64,000 nt of DNA, from positions 372,001 to 436,000 of the forward strand of contig NZ_FYDJ01000001.1 in NCBI RefSeq assembly GCF_900187425.1, given 5' to 3'. Positions 19,076 to 29,234 of this stretch are shown one piece after another (the first letter of the stretch is position 1; the number at the start of each line of letters is the position of its first letter). The notes beneath the pieces were generated by a model, which worked only from the letters and a program-made list of their open reading frames with translations, was not told where the DNA came from and did not search any database. This DNA is from Pseudomonas sp. Irchel s3h14. Lineage in GTDB: Bacteria > Pseudomonadota > Gammaproteobacteria > Pseudomonadales > Pseudomonadaceae. Position numbers and translations under genes: made by a program.

Positions 19076-19712
19076 GCAGTCTCCTTTCCAGGTAGCGGGC
19101 ACTGAGGGACAAGGGGTAGCAGAGCAGGAAGTAACCGAGGGCCACGAGGCCGTAGACCATGAACGGTTCAAAGGTCGCGTTGGCGAGCATGCCGCCGGTC
19201 TTGGTTAGTTCGGTGAAACCGATGATCGAGGTGACAGCGGTGCCTTTGACCACTTGCACCGAGAAGCCCACGGTCGGTGCTACGGCGATCCGCAGGGCTT
19301 GCGGCAGGATCACGTAGCGCAGTTGCTCCAGCGGATTCAGCGCCAGGCTCGACGAGGCTTCCCACTGGCCGTTGGGAATCGATTCGACGCAACCACGCCA
19401 GATCTCCGCCAGGTAGGCGCTGGTGAACAGCGTCAGGGCAATCGCCGCGGCCATCCACGGCGAAATCTCCACCCCGGCCAACGCCACACCGAAGAACACC
19501 AGAAACAGCTGCATCAACAGCGGCGTGCCCTGGAACAGTTCGATGTAGGTGCGGGCGAAGCTGCGCGGCAGGGATTTTTTCGAGATGCGCATGACCATGA
19601 TCAGCAAGCCGATCAGTCCGCCACCGATAAACGCTACCAGCGACAGCGCCAAAGTCCATTGCAACCCCGTGAGCAGGTTGCGTACGACATCCCAGAATGT
19701 GAAATCGCTCAT
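19062..19712 (-). CDS. polar amino acid ABC transporter permease (second)
   Basis: A 216-residue HisM/GlnP-type inner membrane protein with about five hydrophobic segments. It carries the family motif YIELFQGTPLLMQLF and an EAA loop (ESIPNGQWEASSSLALNP) that contacts the ATPase. It overlaps the upstream permease by four bases and the ATPase by 14, showing tight translational coupling. Confidence 0.92.
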   Translation of the reverse strand: MSDFTFWDVVRNLLTGLQWTLALSLVAFIGGGLIGLLIMVMRISKKSLPRSFARTYIELFQGTPLLMQLFLVFFGVALAGVEISPWMAAAIALTLFTSAYLAEIWRGCVESIPNGQWEASSSLALNPLEQLRYVILPQALRIAVAPTVGFSVQVVKGTAVTSIIGFTELTKTGGMLANATFEPFMVYGLVALGYFLLCYPLSLSARYLERRLHASA

Positions 19713-20377
19713 TGGCTGGTCCTCGCAATGTAGCGGCGGCCGATCCAGTTCAGCAGCTGGCGGATCAGCAGCGCCATGCACAGGTAGAGCAGCGTGGTCA
19801 GGGCGTAGGTTTCAAAGGCGCGGAAGTTGCGCGACTGAATGAAGTTGGCGGCGAAGCTCAGCTCTTCGGTGGCGATCTGCGAGCAGACCGCCGAACCCAG
19901 CATCACGATGATGATCTGGCTGCTCAATGCCGGCCAAACCTTGCCCAGGGCCGGCAGCAGCACCACGTGGCGAAAGGCTTCGAAACGCGTCATTGCCAGC
20001 GCCGCTGCGGCTTCAAGCTGTCCTCGAGGGATTGCCTGAATGCCGGCGCGGATGATCTCGGTGGAATAGGCGCCCAGGTTGATCACCATCGCCAGCACCG
20101 CGGCCTGCCATTCCGAAATCTGCACACCCAGTGACGGCAGGCCGAAGAAGATGAAAAACAACTGCACCAGAAATGGCGTGTTGCGGATCAACTCGACGTA
20201 GACCGCAAAAATGCCGGCGAACGGGCGGATGTTCCACGCTCGTACCAGCGCTCCGACGATGCCCAAGCCCACCCCGAGCACTGCGCCGATGGCCGTCAGT
20301 TCAAGGGTGAACAGCGCACCGCGCAGCAGCAGGTCGGTGTTTTGCACCACCGGTATGAAATCGAACTGATAAGCCAT
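19709..20377 (-). CDS. polar amino acid ABC transporter permease (first)
   Basis: A 222-residue HisQ/GlnP-type permease. YVELIRNTPFLVQLFFIFFG and the EAA loop QAIPRGQLEAAAALAMTRFE are diagnostic. It probably forms a heterodimer with the next permease. It starts 21 bases after the binding-protein gene stops. Confidence 0.92.
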   Translation of the reverse strand: MAYQFDFIPVVQNTDLLLRGALFTLELTAIGAVLGVGLGIVGALVRAWNIRPFAGIFAVYVELIRNTPFLVQLFFIFFGLPSLGVQISEWQAAVLAMVINLGAYSTEIIRAGIQAIPRGQLEAAAALAMTRFEAFRHVVLLPALGKVWPALSSQIIIVMLGSAVCSQIATEELSFAANFIQSRNFRAFETYALTTLLYLCMALLIRQLLNWIGRRYIARTSQ

Positions 20378-20398
20378 ATTCAGTCTCCGCAACGACGA

Positions 20399-21184
20399 TC
20401 AGAGATCGGCCGGCAGCGGCTCTTTGAGCCAGGTCCGGGAGTTCTTCTCCAGCGCGCCGTCGGTCTTGGCGGTGGCGAGGATCTGGTTGACCTTGTCCAG
20501 CAGCGCCGGCTCGTTTTTGTTCACGCCGACGTAGACCGGCGAATCCTTGAGCTTCACTTTCAGCGCCGGAATGCGTTTCGGGTTGCGTTCGCTGATGGTC
20601 ACCATCACCACGTTGCCACTGGCGATCAGGTCAACTTGCCCGGCGAGGTAAGCGGCGATGGTCGAGTTGTTGTCTTCGAAGCGCTTGATGGTCACGCCTT
20701 CGGGCGCGACTTTGGTCAGCTCGATGTCTTCGATGGCGCCACGGGTGACGCTGATGGTTTTGCCCTTGAGATCGTCCAGGCTTTTGATACTGGCGTCTGG
20801 CGGACCGAAAACGGCGAGGTAGAACGGCGCGTAGGCACGGGAGAAGTCGATGACCTTCTCGCGCTCGGGGTTTTTGCCGAGGCTGGAGATCACCAGATCG
20901 ACCTTGCCGGTGGTCAGGAACGGGATGCGGTTGGTGCTGTTGACCGGAGTCAGCTCGAGTTTGACCTTGAGTTGGTCGGCCAGCAGTTTGGCGGTGTCGA
21001 TATCGAGACCGCGCGGTTTCATGTCCGGGCCGACCGAGCCGAAGGGCGGGAAGTCCTGAGGTACGGCAACCTTGAGGACGCCGCGCTTGACCACATCCTC
21101 CAGACCGTCGGCGTGGGCGGGCGCCTGGCTCAGCATCAGGCTGGCAAACAGGGCTGCGAGGAGGGCGCTGTAACGCTGGGTCAT
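20399..21184 (-). CDS. polar amino acid ABC transporter substrate-binding protein
   Basis: A 261-residue periplasmic protein with signal peptide MTQRYSALLAALFASLMLSQ...AHA. The SBP family 3 fold shows GVLKVAVPQDFPPFGSVG, GLDIDTAKLLADQLKVKLE and a PEREKVIDFSRAYAPFYLAV signature. The ligand is probably an amino acid or related polar compound, not identifiable here. The start at 21182-21184 is set by the signal peptide, although the frame is open further upstream. It is the first gene of the operon and divergent from a GntR regulator. Confidence 0.92.
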   Translation of the reverse strand: MTQRYSALLAALFASLMLSQAPAHADGLEDVVKRGVLKVAVPQDFPPFGSVGPDMKPRGLDIDTAKLLADQLKVKLELTPVNSTNRIPFLTTGKVDLVISSLGKNPEREKVIDFSRAYAPFYLAVFGPPDASIKSLDDLKGKTISVTRGAIEDIELTKVAPEGVTIKRFEDNNSTIAAYLAGQVDLIASGNVVMVTISERNPKRIPALKVKLKDSPVYVGVNKNEPALLDKVNQILATAKTDGALEKNSRTWLKEPLPADL

Positions 21185-21440
21185 GGCAAATCTCCGAATC
21201 GGCGAGAAGTGAATTCTGCGGATCGACAGAGCATGGGCCGTGCCAACATCGGGTTTTGGGGGCGCAAGGCCACGGTTTTGCTGGTGTCGATCGGTCTTAC
21301 TGGTCTGAACAGTTGGGCGGCATTTCGCACCCCGATAGCGCATCCATGAAAATCTCCGAACCCCCATGGGGCACGACTTGCCGGGCGTCGCGAATAGCTT
21401 TACAACTAACCGCTCATTGGCCTGGTTCGTCTGGAAAACC

Positions 21441-22148
21441 ATGAACTCGATCTCTCGCGCCGTACCTGAAGTGGCGCTGCAAGCCATCCGTAAACTGATC
21501 ACCGAACAGGGCTTCGGGCCTGGGGATGCCTTGCCCTCGCAACGGGATTTGGCGGTGCAATTGGGGGTCAGTCGGGCGTCGCTGCGCGAAGCGTTGTCGT
21601 CACTGAGTGCGTTGGGGGTGATCAGCATCCAGCCGGGCAAAGGCGTGTTCGTGCAGTCACCGGTTGATTTGCCGCGAGGTGATGCGGGGCTGAGTTGGCC
21701 GTTCGCGGCCCAGGCCTCGCCGCTGGACATCTTCCAGTTGCGCTATGCCCTGGAAGGCTTTGCCGCCGGTTTGGCGGCGGTGACCCTGAGTACTCACGAG
21801 CTCGATGCACTGGAAGATAACGTCGCCGCCATGCGCATCGAATTGAAGGCCGGCGACTTCGAGGCCGCGGCGCGACTGGATTTCGAGTTTCACCGGCGCA
21901 TCCTGCTGGCGAGCGGCAATCAGGCGATGCTGAGCATTCTGACGGCCAGCGCCGACATCTTTCTAGAGAGCCAGAAACTACCGTTCATCCGGGCCGAGCG
22001 GGCCATGGAAACCTGGCAGGAACACCGCAAAATCCTTCGTGCGCTAGCCCGGCGGGCGTCCGGGGCAGCGCAGAAGGCCATGCACGAACACGTGCGTAAC
22101 GCGGCACTGCGCACCGGAATTGCCTTCGTCGCTCCCGCCACCTCGTGA
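21441..22148 (+). CDS. FadR-subfamily GntR transcriptional regulator
   Basis: A 235-residue regulator with an N-terminal winged helix (PSQRDLAVQLGVSRASLREALSSL, then ISIQPGKGVFVQ) and a C-terminal FCD helical domain. Likely metal ligands are seen in DFEFHRRILLASGN and EHRKIL. It is divergent from the amino acid importer, so control of that operon is the simplest inference. Start: ATG 21441 gives MNSISRAVPEVAL; an in-frame ATG at 21366 would add 25 residues and is less likely. Confidence 0.88.
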   Translation: MNSISRAVPEVALQAIRKLITEQGFGPGDALPSQRDLAVQLGVSRASLREALSSLSALGVISIQPGKGVFVQSPVDLPRGDAGLSWPFAAQASPLDIFQLRYALEGFAAGLAAVTLSTHELDALEDNVAAMRIELKAGDFEAAARLDFEFHRRILLASGNQAMLSILTASADIFLESQKLPFIRAERAMETWQEHRKILRALARRASGAAQKAMHEHVRNAALRTGIAFVAPATS

Positions 22149-22268
22149 CTTGGTCTATACCCAAACTCATGCGGCACCATAGCGAGACTCAATCATCTGC
22201 ACCTTCCTGAACGAGGGAAGGGCGGCTATGATGGGCCACGTTTTTTTGCTTACAACCTGGAGACTTCC

Positions 22269-22598
22269 ATGAGCAGCGATCTTATTAAACACGTCACCGA
22301 CGCTAGCTTCGACGTCGACGTCCTCAAGGCCGAAGGCGCTGTACTGGTCGACTACTGGGCTGAATGGTGCGGCCCTTGCAAAATGATCGCTCCTGTTCTG
22401 GACGAAATTGCTGAAACCTACAAAGGCAAGCTGACCGTTGCCAAACTGAACATCGACGAAAACCAGGAAACCCCGGCCAAGCACGGCGTGCGTGGTATCC
22501 CGACTCTGATGCTGTTCAAGAACGGCAACGTTGAAGCGACCAAGGTCGGCGCACTGTCGAAGTCGCAACTGGCTGCTTTCCTCGACGCCAACATCTAA
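22269..22598 (+). CDS. trxA: thioredoxin 1
   Basis: A 109-residue cytoplasmic thiol-disulfide reductant. The active site WCGPCK lies at residues 33-38, the buried Asp in VLVDYWAEW, and the cis-proline in [11 protein letters not shown]. Length and motif order are standard. It stands alone between a promoter region at about 22150-22268 and a strong terminator. Confidence 0.98.
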   Translation: MSSDLIKHVTDASFDVDVLKAEGAVLVDYWAEWCGPCKMIAPVLDEIAETYKGKLTVAKLNIDENQETPAKHGVRGIPTLMLFKNGNVEATKVGALSKSQLAAFLDANI

Positions 22599-22619
22599 GC
22601 GTCGTTTAAAGCGTCATCA

Positions 22620-22648
22620 AAAAGGCCCCGCACATCGCGGGGCCTTTT
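22620..22648 (+). terminator. intrinsic terminator after trxA
   Basis: The perfect eight-base stem GGCCCCGC/GCGGGGCC with loop ACATC is followed by TTTT. It separates trxA from rho. Confidence 0.93.
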
Positions 22649-22659
22649 CGTTATTGAGG

Positions 22660-22846
22660 GCTAGACGCTCCGAAACTCAGGTGGTACATTCGGCCCCGCA
22701 CTGGTTTCTCCACTGCCCCCTGCTAGCCGTCGCCGACGCACTCCTTTTCGAATAAGTACGCGATCCTGTCGCCTTCTCTGCGGCGCGGCCTCATTAAGCC
22801 AAAAGCTTAATTTCCCCCCCTCCATAAATGATTACGTCATTCCTAT
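22660..22846 (+). promoter_or_regulatory. long rho 5' leader, candidate Pseudomon-Rho RNA
   Basis: About 190 non-coding bases lie between the trxA terminator and the rho start. They are C- and T-rich and include a hairpin ATTAAGC/GCTTAAT (22793-22811) followed by a C-run. A conserved RNA motif called Pseudomon-Rho is reported in rho leaders of Pseudomonas, and rho is known to autoregulate in other bacteria. I infer that this is that element, without having aligned it. Confidence 0.6.
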
Positions 22847-24106
<1,260 letters not shown>

Positions 24107-24122
24107 GTCGAACGGGCCAAGA

Positions 24123-24145
24123 AGCCGGGGAAACCCGGCTTTTTG
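24123..24145 (+). terminator. intrinsic terminator after rho
   Basis: The stem AGCCGGG/CCCGGCT with a GAAA loop is followed by TTTTT, 17 bases beyond the rho stop codon. Confidence 0.9.
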
Positions 24146-24245
24146 CTATCTGATTTTTGATGAACCGGCAGTTCGTGGTTCTGAATAGAGGGGTTCGGCG
24201 CTAAACTGCCACCCCCGAACGGCACGGCCAATACGAGGCTCACGC

Positions 24246-25712
24246 ATGCAGTATCGCGACTTGCGCGACTTTATCAGCGGTCTGGAAAAGCGCGGCGAAC
24301 TCAAGCGCATCCAGGTTCCGGTGTCCCCAGTGCTCGAAATGACCGAGGTCTGCGACCGCACCCTGCGTGCCAAAGGTCCGGCCCTGCTTTTCGAAAACCC
24401 TACGGGTTATGACATCCCGGTGCTCGGCAACCTGTTCGGCACCCCTGAGCGCGTGGCGCTGGGCATGGGCGCAGAAGCGGTCAGTGAGCTGCGCGAGATC
24501 GGCAAGCTGCTGGCGTTCCTCAAGGAACCCGAGCCGCCGAAAGGCCTGAAGGATGCCTGGTCCAAGCTGCCGATCTTCCGCAAGATCATCGCCATGGCAC
24601 CGAAAGTCGTCAAAGACGCGGTGTGCCAGGAAGTGGTCATCGAAGGCGACGACGTCGACCTCGCGATGCTGCCGGTGCAGACCTGCTGGCCGGGCGACGT
24701 CGGCCCGCTGATCACCTGGGGCCTGACCGTCACCAAAGGGCCGAACAAGGATCGCCAGAACCTCGGTATCTACCGTCAGCAAGTGATTGGTCGCAACAAG
24801 GTCATCATGCGCTGGCTGAGTCACCGTGGCGGCGCGCTGGATTACCGCGAGTGGTGCGAGAAGCATCCTGGCCAGCCGTTCCCGGTGTCCGTGGCGCTGG
24901 GCGCTGACCCGGCGACCATTCTCGGCGCGGTGACTCCTGTGCCGGACAGCCTTTCCGAATACGCTTTCGCCGGCCTGTTGCGCGGTAACCGCACCGAGTT
25001 GGTGAAGTGCCGTGGCAACGACTTGCAGGTCCCGGCGACCGCCGAGATCATCCTTGAAGGCGTGATCCATCCGGGCGAAATGGCCGACGAAGGCCCGTAC
25101 GGCGACCACACCGGTTACTACAACGAAGTCGACAGCTTCCCGGTGTTCACCGTCGAGCGCATCACCCACCGGATCAAACCGATCTACCACAGCACCTACA
25201 CCGGCCGTCCGCCGGATGAGCCGGCGATTCTCGGCGTGGCGCTGAACGAAGTGTTCGTGCCGATCCTGCAGAAGCAGTTCCCCGAGATCACCGACTTCTA
25301 CCTGCCGCCCGAAGGCTGCTCGTACCGCATGGCCATCGTGACCATGAAGAAGTCGTATCCCGGACATGCCAAGCGGGTAATGCTGGGTGTCTGGTCGTTT
25401 TTGCGACAGTTCATGTACACCAAGTTCGTTATCGTCTGTGATGACGATATCAACGCACGCGACTGGAACGACGTGATTTGGGCCATCACCACGCGCATGG
25501 ACCCCAAGCGCGACACGGTGTTGATCGACAACACGCCAATCGATTACCTGGACTTCGCCTCGCCGGTTTCCGGCCTGGGTTCGAAGATGGGGCTCGATGC
25601 CACGCATAAATGGCCGGGCGAAACCACTCGCGAGTGGGGCCGGGTGATCGTCAAGGACGAAGCCGTTACCCAGCGGATCGATGCCATCTGGAATCAGTTA
25701 GGAATAGATTGA
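24246..25712 (+). CDS. ubiD: 4-hydroxy-3-polyprenylbenzoate decarboxylase
   Basis: A 488-residue prenylated-FMN enzyme that decarboxylates the ubiquinone precursor. It begins [22 protein letters not shown] and has the UbiD core features [46 protein letters not shown] and [24 protein letters not shown]. Length matches E. coli UbiD (497). Its TGA overlaps the ATG of the next reductase by one base. Confidence 0.96.
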   Translation: MQYRDLRDFISGLEKRGELKRIQVPVSPVLEMTEVCDRTLRAKGPALLFENPTGYDIPVLGNLFGTPERVALGMGAEAVSELREIGKLLAFLKEPEPPKGLKDAWSKLPIFRKIIAMAPKVVKDAVCQEVVIEGDDVDLAMLPVQTCWPGDVGPLITWGLTVTKGPNKDRQNLGIYRQQVIGRNKVIMRWLSHRGGALDYREWCEKHPGQPFPVSVALGADPATILGAVTPVPDSLSEYAFAGLLRGNRTELVKCRGNDLQVPATAEIILEGVIHPGEMADEGPYGDHTGYYNEVDSFPVFTVERITHRIKPIYHSTYTGRPPDEPAILGVALNEVFVPILQKQFPEITDFYLPPEGCSYRMAIVTMKKSYPGHAKRVMLGVWSFLRQFMYTKFVIVCDDDINARDWNDVIWAITTRMDPKRDTVLIDNTPIDYLDFASPVSGLGSKMGLDATHKWPGETTREWGRVIVKDEAVTQRIDAIWNQLGID

Positions 25713-26680
25713 TGCGTGTAACCTTGCAGCCCTCCGGAGCAGTGCTACAGATTCTGCCCGGCGAGCGGATTCTCGATGGCGCGCGGCGTCTGGGCTATGA
25801 ATGCCCGCAAAGCTGTCGAAACGGCAATTGCCATGTGTGCGCCGCATTGCTGGTGGAAGGGCGGGTCGAACAGGAAGGCGGTGTGCGCGACCATGGCGAG
25901 TTCTACACTTGCATTGCAGAGCCGCTGGAAGACTGCATCGTGCTGTGGGATGGCGTGCTCGCGCTGGGAGAACTGCCGGTGCGCAGCTTGTCGTGTCAGG
26001 TCATTGAATGCAGGGATGTCGGCGGCGATACCTGGCGTGTGCGTCTGCGAGCGCCGGCCGGCAAGCCGCCACGTTATCACGCCGGTCAGTACTTGATGAT
26101 CGAACGCGAGAGCGGCGAGAAATCCGCGTTCTCCCTGGCCTCGGCACCGCATGGCGGGCGTGATCTGGAAATCCATGTGCTGGCGCGCGAAAGCAGTGCG
26201 CTGAGCCTGATCGACCAGTTGCAACGCAACCCGATGGTGCGGATCGAAATGCCGTTCGGCGACACCCATCTGGCGGAACTGCCGGACGGTCCACTGGTGC
26301 TGATCGCTGCGGGCACCGGCATGGGCCAGATCCATAGCCTGATCGAACATTGCCGTGCGACGGGCTTCAAACATCCGGTGCACCTGTATTGGGGCGTGCG
26401 TCGTCCTGAAGATTTTTATGCCATCGAACATTGGGATGAATGGCTGAAACTGGCCAATCTATTCCTGCATAAAGTCGTCAGCGATCAATGCGGCTGGCAG
26501 GGGCGCTGCGGGATGCTGCATGAGGCGGTGTGTGAGGACTTCCCCGATCTGAAACCCTTGCATGTCTACGCCAGCGGCTCTCCGGCCATGGTCTACGGCA
26601 CGCTGGATGCTTTGGTCGGCGCCGGGATGGACGCTCATCAAATGCGTGCGGATGTATTTGCATACGCGCCGCGATTTTGA
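25712..26680 (+). CDS. 2Fe-2S ferredoxin-FAD/NAD(P)H oxidoreductase (CDP-6-deoxyglucoseen reductase-like)
   Basis: A 322-residue two-domain electron transfer protein. The N-terminal plant-type ferredoxin has cysteines spaced C-x4-C-x2-C (within CRNGNCHVC) plus a distal C in FYTCIAEP. The flavin domain has FSLAS for FAD binding, and the NAD(P)H domain has GTGMGQIHSLIEH and a C-terminal ADVFAYAPRF. It is coupled to ubiD by a one-base overlap. A role in reducing an enzyme connected with UbiD/UbiX-type chemistry or ubiquinone hydroxylation is possible but unproven. Confidence 0.88.
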   Translation: MRVTLQPSGAVLQILPGERILDGARRLGYECPQSCRNGNCHVCAALLVEGRVEQEGGVRDHGEFYTCIAEPLEDCIVLWDGVLALGELPVRSLSCQVIECRDVGGDTWRVRLRAPAGKPPRYHAGQYLMIERESGEKSAFSLASAPHGGRDLEIHVLARESSALSLIDQLQRNPMVRIEMPFGDTHLAELPDGPLVLIAAGTGMGQIHSLIEHCRATGFKHPVHLYWGVRRPEDFYAIEHWDEWLKLANLFLHKVVSDQCGWQGRCGMLHEAVCEDFPDLKPLHVYASGSPAMVYGTLDALVGAGMDAHQMRADVFAYAPRF

Positions 26681-26716
26681 TCCTCGATCTTGATCTGCGA
26701 TTTTGATCGTCGATCT
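26671..26716. repeat. tandem 20-mer direct repeat at the 3' end of the reductase gene
   Basis: GCGATTTTGATCCTCGATCT (26671-26690) is repeated as GCGATTTTGATCGTCGATCT (26697-26716) with one mismatch and a 26-base period. The first copy contains the stop codon of the reductase. The second lies outside the gene, so the pair is not a coding repeat. Confidence 0.85.
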
Positions 26717-26815
26717 AATCGTTATAACTCTCTATATAGCCGATCGGTATTTATAAAATTATATAAATGCCGGTAGGTTATATGTCATTCAGGCAGATGT
26801 TTAAGAACTGTGCCA

Positions 26816-26830
26816 TGGCACTTAAATTGC
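26816..26830 (+). promoter_or_regulatory. sigma-54 (RpoN) type promoter
   Basis: TGGCAC-N5-TTGC matches the -24/-12 consensus, with GG and GC at the exact 12-base offset; the predicted start is near 26842. The -24 box lies in a 12-base palindrome GTGCCATGGCAC (26810-26821). An AT-rich tract (26735-26770) and the tandem 20-mers lie 125-170 bases upstream of the start, the usual place for an intrinsic bend and enhancer sites. Confidence 0.72.
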
Positions 26831-26913
26831 CTTAAAACATATGTGCCTTATTGTTACAGCGGTGCGTTCTATTAAGTAATTCTTCACCCGCGGGGAGCTG
26901 AACGCTAATCGCC

Positions 26914-27582
26914 ATGAGCGCCATTGAATCTGCTTTTTTGAATCTGGCTTACCCTCCGCTGCTCGATCTGGGGCCGCAGCTCACGCACGAACAATTGCTC
27001 AGCTCAATGCAGTCGACGATGGCGCGCCACAAGGGCGGGCCGGTGTGGCTGTTCGCTTACGGTTCGCTGATCTGGCGTCCTGAATGTGCAGCGGTGGAGC
27101 GAGTGCGTGGTCGTGTGCATGGCTACCATCGCGGTTTGTATTTATGGTCCCACGAACATCGCGGCACACCGGAAGTACCTGGGCTGGTATTCGGCCTGGA
27201 TCGCGGTGGTTCTTGCAGCGGCTTCGCCTATCGCTTGCCTGAAGAACAACTTGAAGCATCCCTTTACGCACTTTGGCAACGCGAAATGCCATTCCCGTCC
27301 TATCGCCCACACTGGCTCAACTGCCGTCTTGAAGACGGAAGTCAGGTTCAGGCGTTGGGGTTTGTATTGGAGCGGCATCTGCCCAGCTATGCGGGCAACT
27401 TGCCGGATCACGTGCTGAGCCACGTGTTCGAAAACGCTTGCGGGCGTTACGGCACTACTCGCGATTATGTCGAGCAGACCGCCCACGCCCTGCGTAGCCA
27501 CGCCATGCCAGACCGGAATCTGGAGGCGCGGCTCAAGCGCTGCAAATCAAAGGCCGATCAGGCGATTGCTTCGCGACTCTGA
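26914..27582 (+). CDS. ChaC-type gamma-glutamylcyclotransferase
   Basis: A 222-residue cytoplasmic enzyme expected to degrade glutathione to 5-oxoproline and Cys-Gly. The family signature [14 protein letters not shown] lies near residue 45, followed by [23 protein letters not shown] and the conserved [13 protein letters not shown]. The first 40 residues are an extension ahead of the ChaC fold. It is a single gene behind a sigma-54-like promoter, with a 72-base leader. It overlaps the convergent glpT by 25 bases at the 3' end. Confidence 0.9.
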   Translation: MSAIESAFLNLAYPPLLDLGPQLTHEQLLSSMQSTMARHKGGPVWLFAYGSLIWRPECAAVERVRGRVHGYHRGLYLWSHEHRGTPEVPGLVFGLDRGGSCSGFAYRLPEEQLEASLYALWQREMPFPSYRPHWLNCRLEDGSQVQALGFVLERHLPSYAGNLPDHVLSHVFENACGRYGTTRDYVEQTAHALRSHAMPDRNLEARLKRCKSKADQAIASRL

Positions 27583-28907
27583 CTGGCGACTTGTTTGTGC
27601 CACAGCGTCGGCGCAAGGAAGGCCATCGCCAGTATGCATGCGCCAATCAGCAGCACGAAACCGCCATCCCAGCCGAAGTGGTCCACGGTGTAGCCCATCG
27701 CTGCACTGGCCGCGACCGACCCCCCCAGATAACCGAACAGACCCGTGAAGCCCGCTGCCGTACCGGCGGCTTTCTTCGGTGCCAATTCCAGTGCTTGCAG
27801 GCCGATCAGCATCACCGGGCCGTAAATCAGGAAGCCGATCGAGACGAGCGCGATCATGTCGACAGTCGGGTTGCCGGCCGGGTTGAGCCAGTAAACCAAT
27901 GTCGCTACGGTCACCAATGCCATGAACACCATGCCGGTCAGGCCACGGTTGCCACGGAAGATCTTGTCCGACATCCAGCCGCATAGCAGCGTGCCCGGAA
28001 TACCTGCCCATTCGTAGAAGAAGTAGGCCCACGAGGTTTTATCCACGGTGAAGCCCTTGGCTTCCTTGAGGTAGGTCGGTGCCCAGTCCAGCACGCCGTA
28101 GCGCAACAGGTAGACGAAGACGTTGGCCAGGGCGATGTACCAGAGCATTTTGTTGCGCAGCACGTATTTGACGAAGATTTCCTTGGCGCTGAATTCTTCT
28201 TCGTGGCTGGCGTCGTAGCCTTCCGGGTAGTCGTTCTTGTACTTCTCGATAGGCGGCAGGCCCACCGATTGCGGGGTGTCACGCATGGTGACGAAGGCAA
28301 ACACCGCCACCGCCATGGCGACCGCCGCCGGCACGTAAAACGCTGCGTGCCAGTCATTGAACAGGCCCATGCCGAGCAGGAACAGCGGGCCGATCAGGCC
28401 GCCACCGACGTTATGCGCCACGTTCCACAAGGACACTACGCCACCGCGCTCCTTCTGCGACCACCAGTGCACCATCGTCCGCCCACTCGGCGGCCAGCCC
28501 ATGCCCTGAGCCCAGCCATTGATAAAGAGCAGGATGAACATGATGGTCACGCTGGACGTCGCCCAAGGCGCGAAGCCGAAAATGAACATCACACCGGCCG
28601 ATACCAACAGGCCGAAGGGCAGGAAGAAACGCGGATTGGAACGGTCGGACACGATGCCCATCAGGAACTTGGACAGGCCGTAGGAAATGGCGATGGCCGA
28701 CAGCGCCAGGCCCAGCTCGCCGCGGGTATAGCCCTCTTCAATCAGATAGGGCATGGCCAGGGAGAAGTTCTTGCGCAGCAAGTAATAGCCGGCGTAGCCG
28801 ATAAAAATACCGGCGAAGATCTGCCAGCGAAGGCGTCGGTAGGTGTTGTCTATTTTTTCTTCAGGCAATGGAGCCTGATGTGCGGCAGGACGAAAGAAAG
28901 CAAACAT
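27558..28907 (-). CDS. glpT: glycerol-3-phosphate transporter
   Basis: A 449-residue major facilitator protein with about twelve membrane segments that exchanges glycerol 3-phosphate for phosphate. The organophosphate antiporter features are [19 protein letters not shown] near residue 37, an arginine-rich first loop (SDRSNPR), [13 protein letters not shown] and WAPTYL in the second half. It would also be the entry route for fosfomycin. The start ATG (28905-28907) has GGAG upstream on this strand. Upstream lie two GlpR-type operators. The 3' end overlaps the convergent chaC-type gene. Confidence 0.94.
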   Translation of the reverse strand: MFAFFRPAAHQAPLPEEKIDNTYRRLRWQIFAGIFIGYAGYYLLRKNFSLAMPYLIEEGYTRGELGLALSAIAISYGLSKFLMGIVSDRSNPRFFLPFGLLVSAGVMFIFGFAPWATSSVTIMFILLFINGWAQGMGWPPSGRTMVHWWSQKERGGVVSLWNVAHNVGGGLIGPLFLLGMGLFNDWHAAFYVPAAVAMAVAVFAFVTMRDTPQSVGLPPIEKYKNDYPEGYDASHEEEFSAKEIFVKYVLRNKMLWYIALANVFVYLLRYGVLDWAPTYLKEAKGFTVDKTSWAYFFYEWAGIPGTLLCGWMSDKIFRGNRGLTGMVFMALVTVATLVYWLNPAGNPTVDMIALVSIGFLIYGPVMLIGLQALELAPKKAAGTAAGFTGLFGYLGGSVAASAAMGYTVDHFGWDGGFVLLIGACILAMAFLAPTLWHKQVASQSREAIA

Positions 28908-28952
28908 TCAAGAGCTCCAGATTTCTTGTTTTGACTGCGGATGCGAATGTTA

Positions 28953-29035
28953 CAGTTTCGTTACCGAAAATAGCACCGCTTCGCATCGGCCAAATAGCGG
29001 AAATGCTGGAGATTGCATGTTCTTTTATGAACATG
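28953..29035 (-). promoter_or_regulatory. glpT regulatory region with two GlpR-like operators
   Basis: Operator 1 (29016-29035) is a perfect seven-base inverted repeat CATGTTC-N6-GAACATG, and its ATGTTC-N6-GAACAT core equals the E. coli GlpR spacing. Operator 2 (near 28953-28972) has TTTCG-TTAC-CGAAA, matching the inner TTCGWTAWCGAA part. The centres are 63 bases apart. The 327-base gap 28908-29234 otherwise holds the start region of the TonB-domain gene and no other visible gene. Confidence 0.7.
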
Positions 29036-29234
29036 TCGCTCAGGTATAAATGTAGGGCGTTGTGGGAAACGTTACTTGCAGGTCTACGTGCCGCATTTCG
29101 GTCCAGGGTAGGACGAGTCATTGGGAAATGTCCTTCATATGAATGGGAAGTCGTGGCGTTCTGTTCCCAGTCGTCGAGCCTTAACCTTTGTGCTGGTGCC
29201 GGATCTGGCATTTCAGCTGCAAAGGGGAGGGGTT

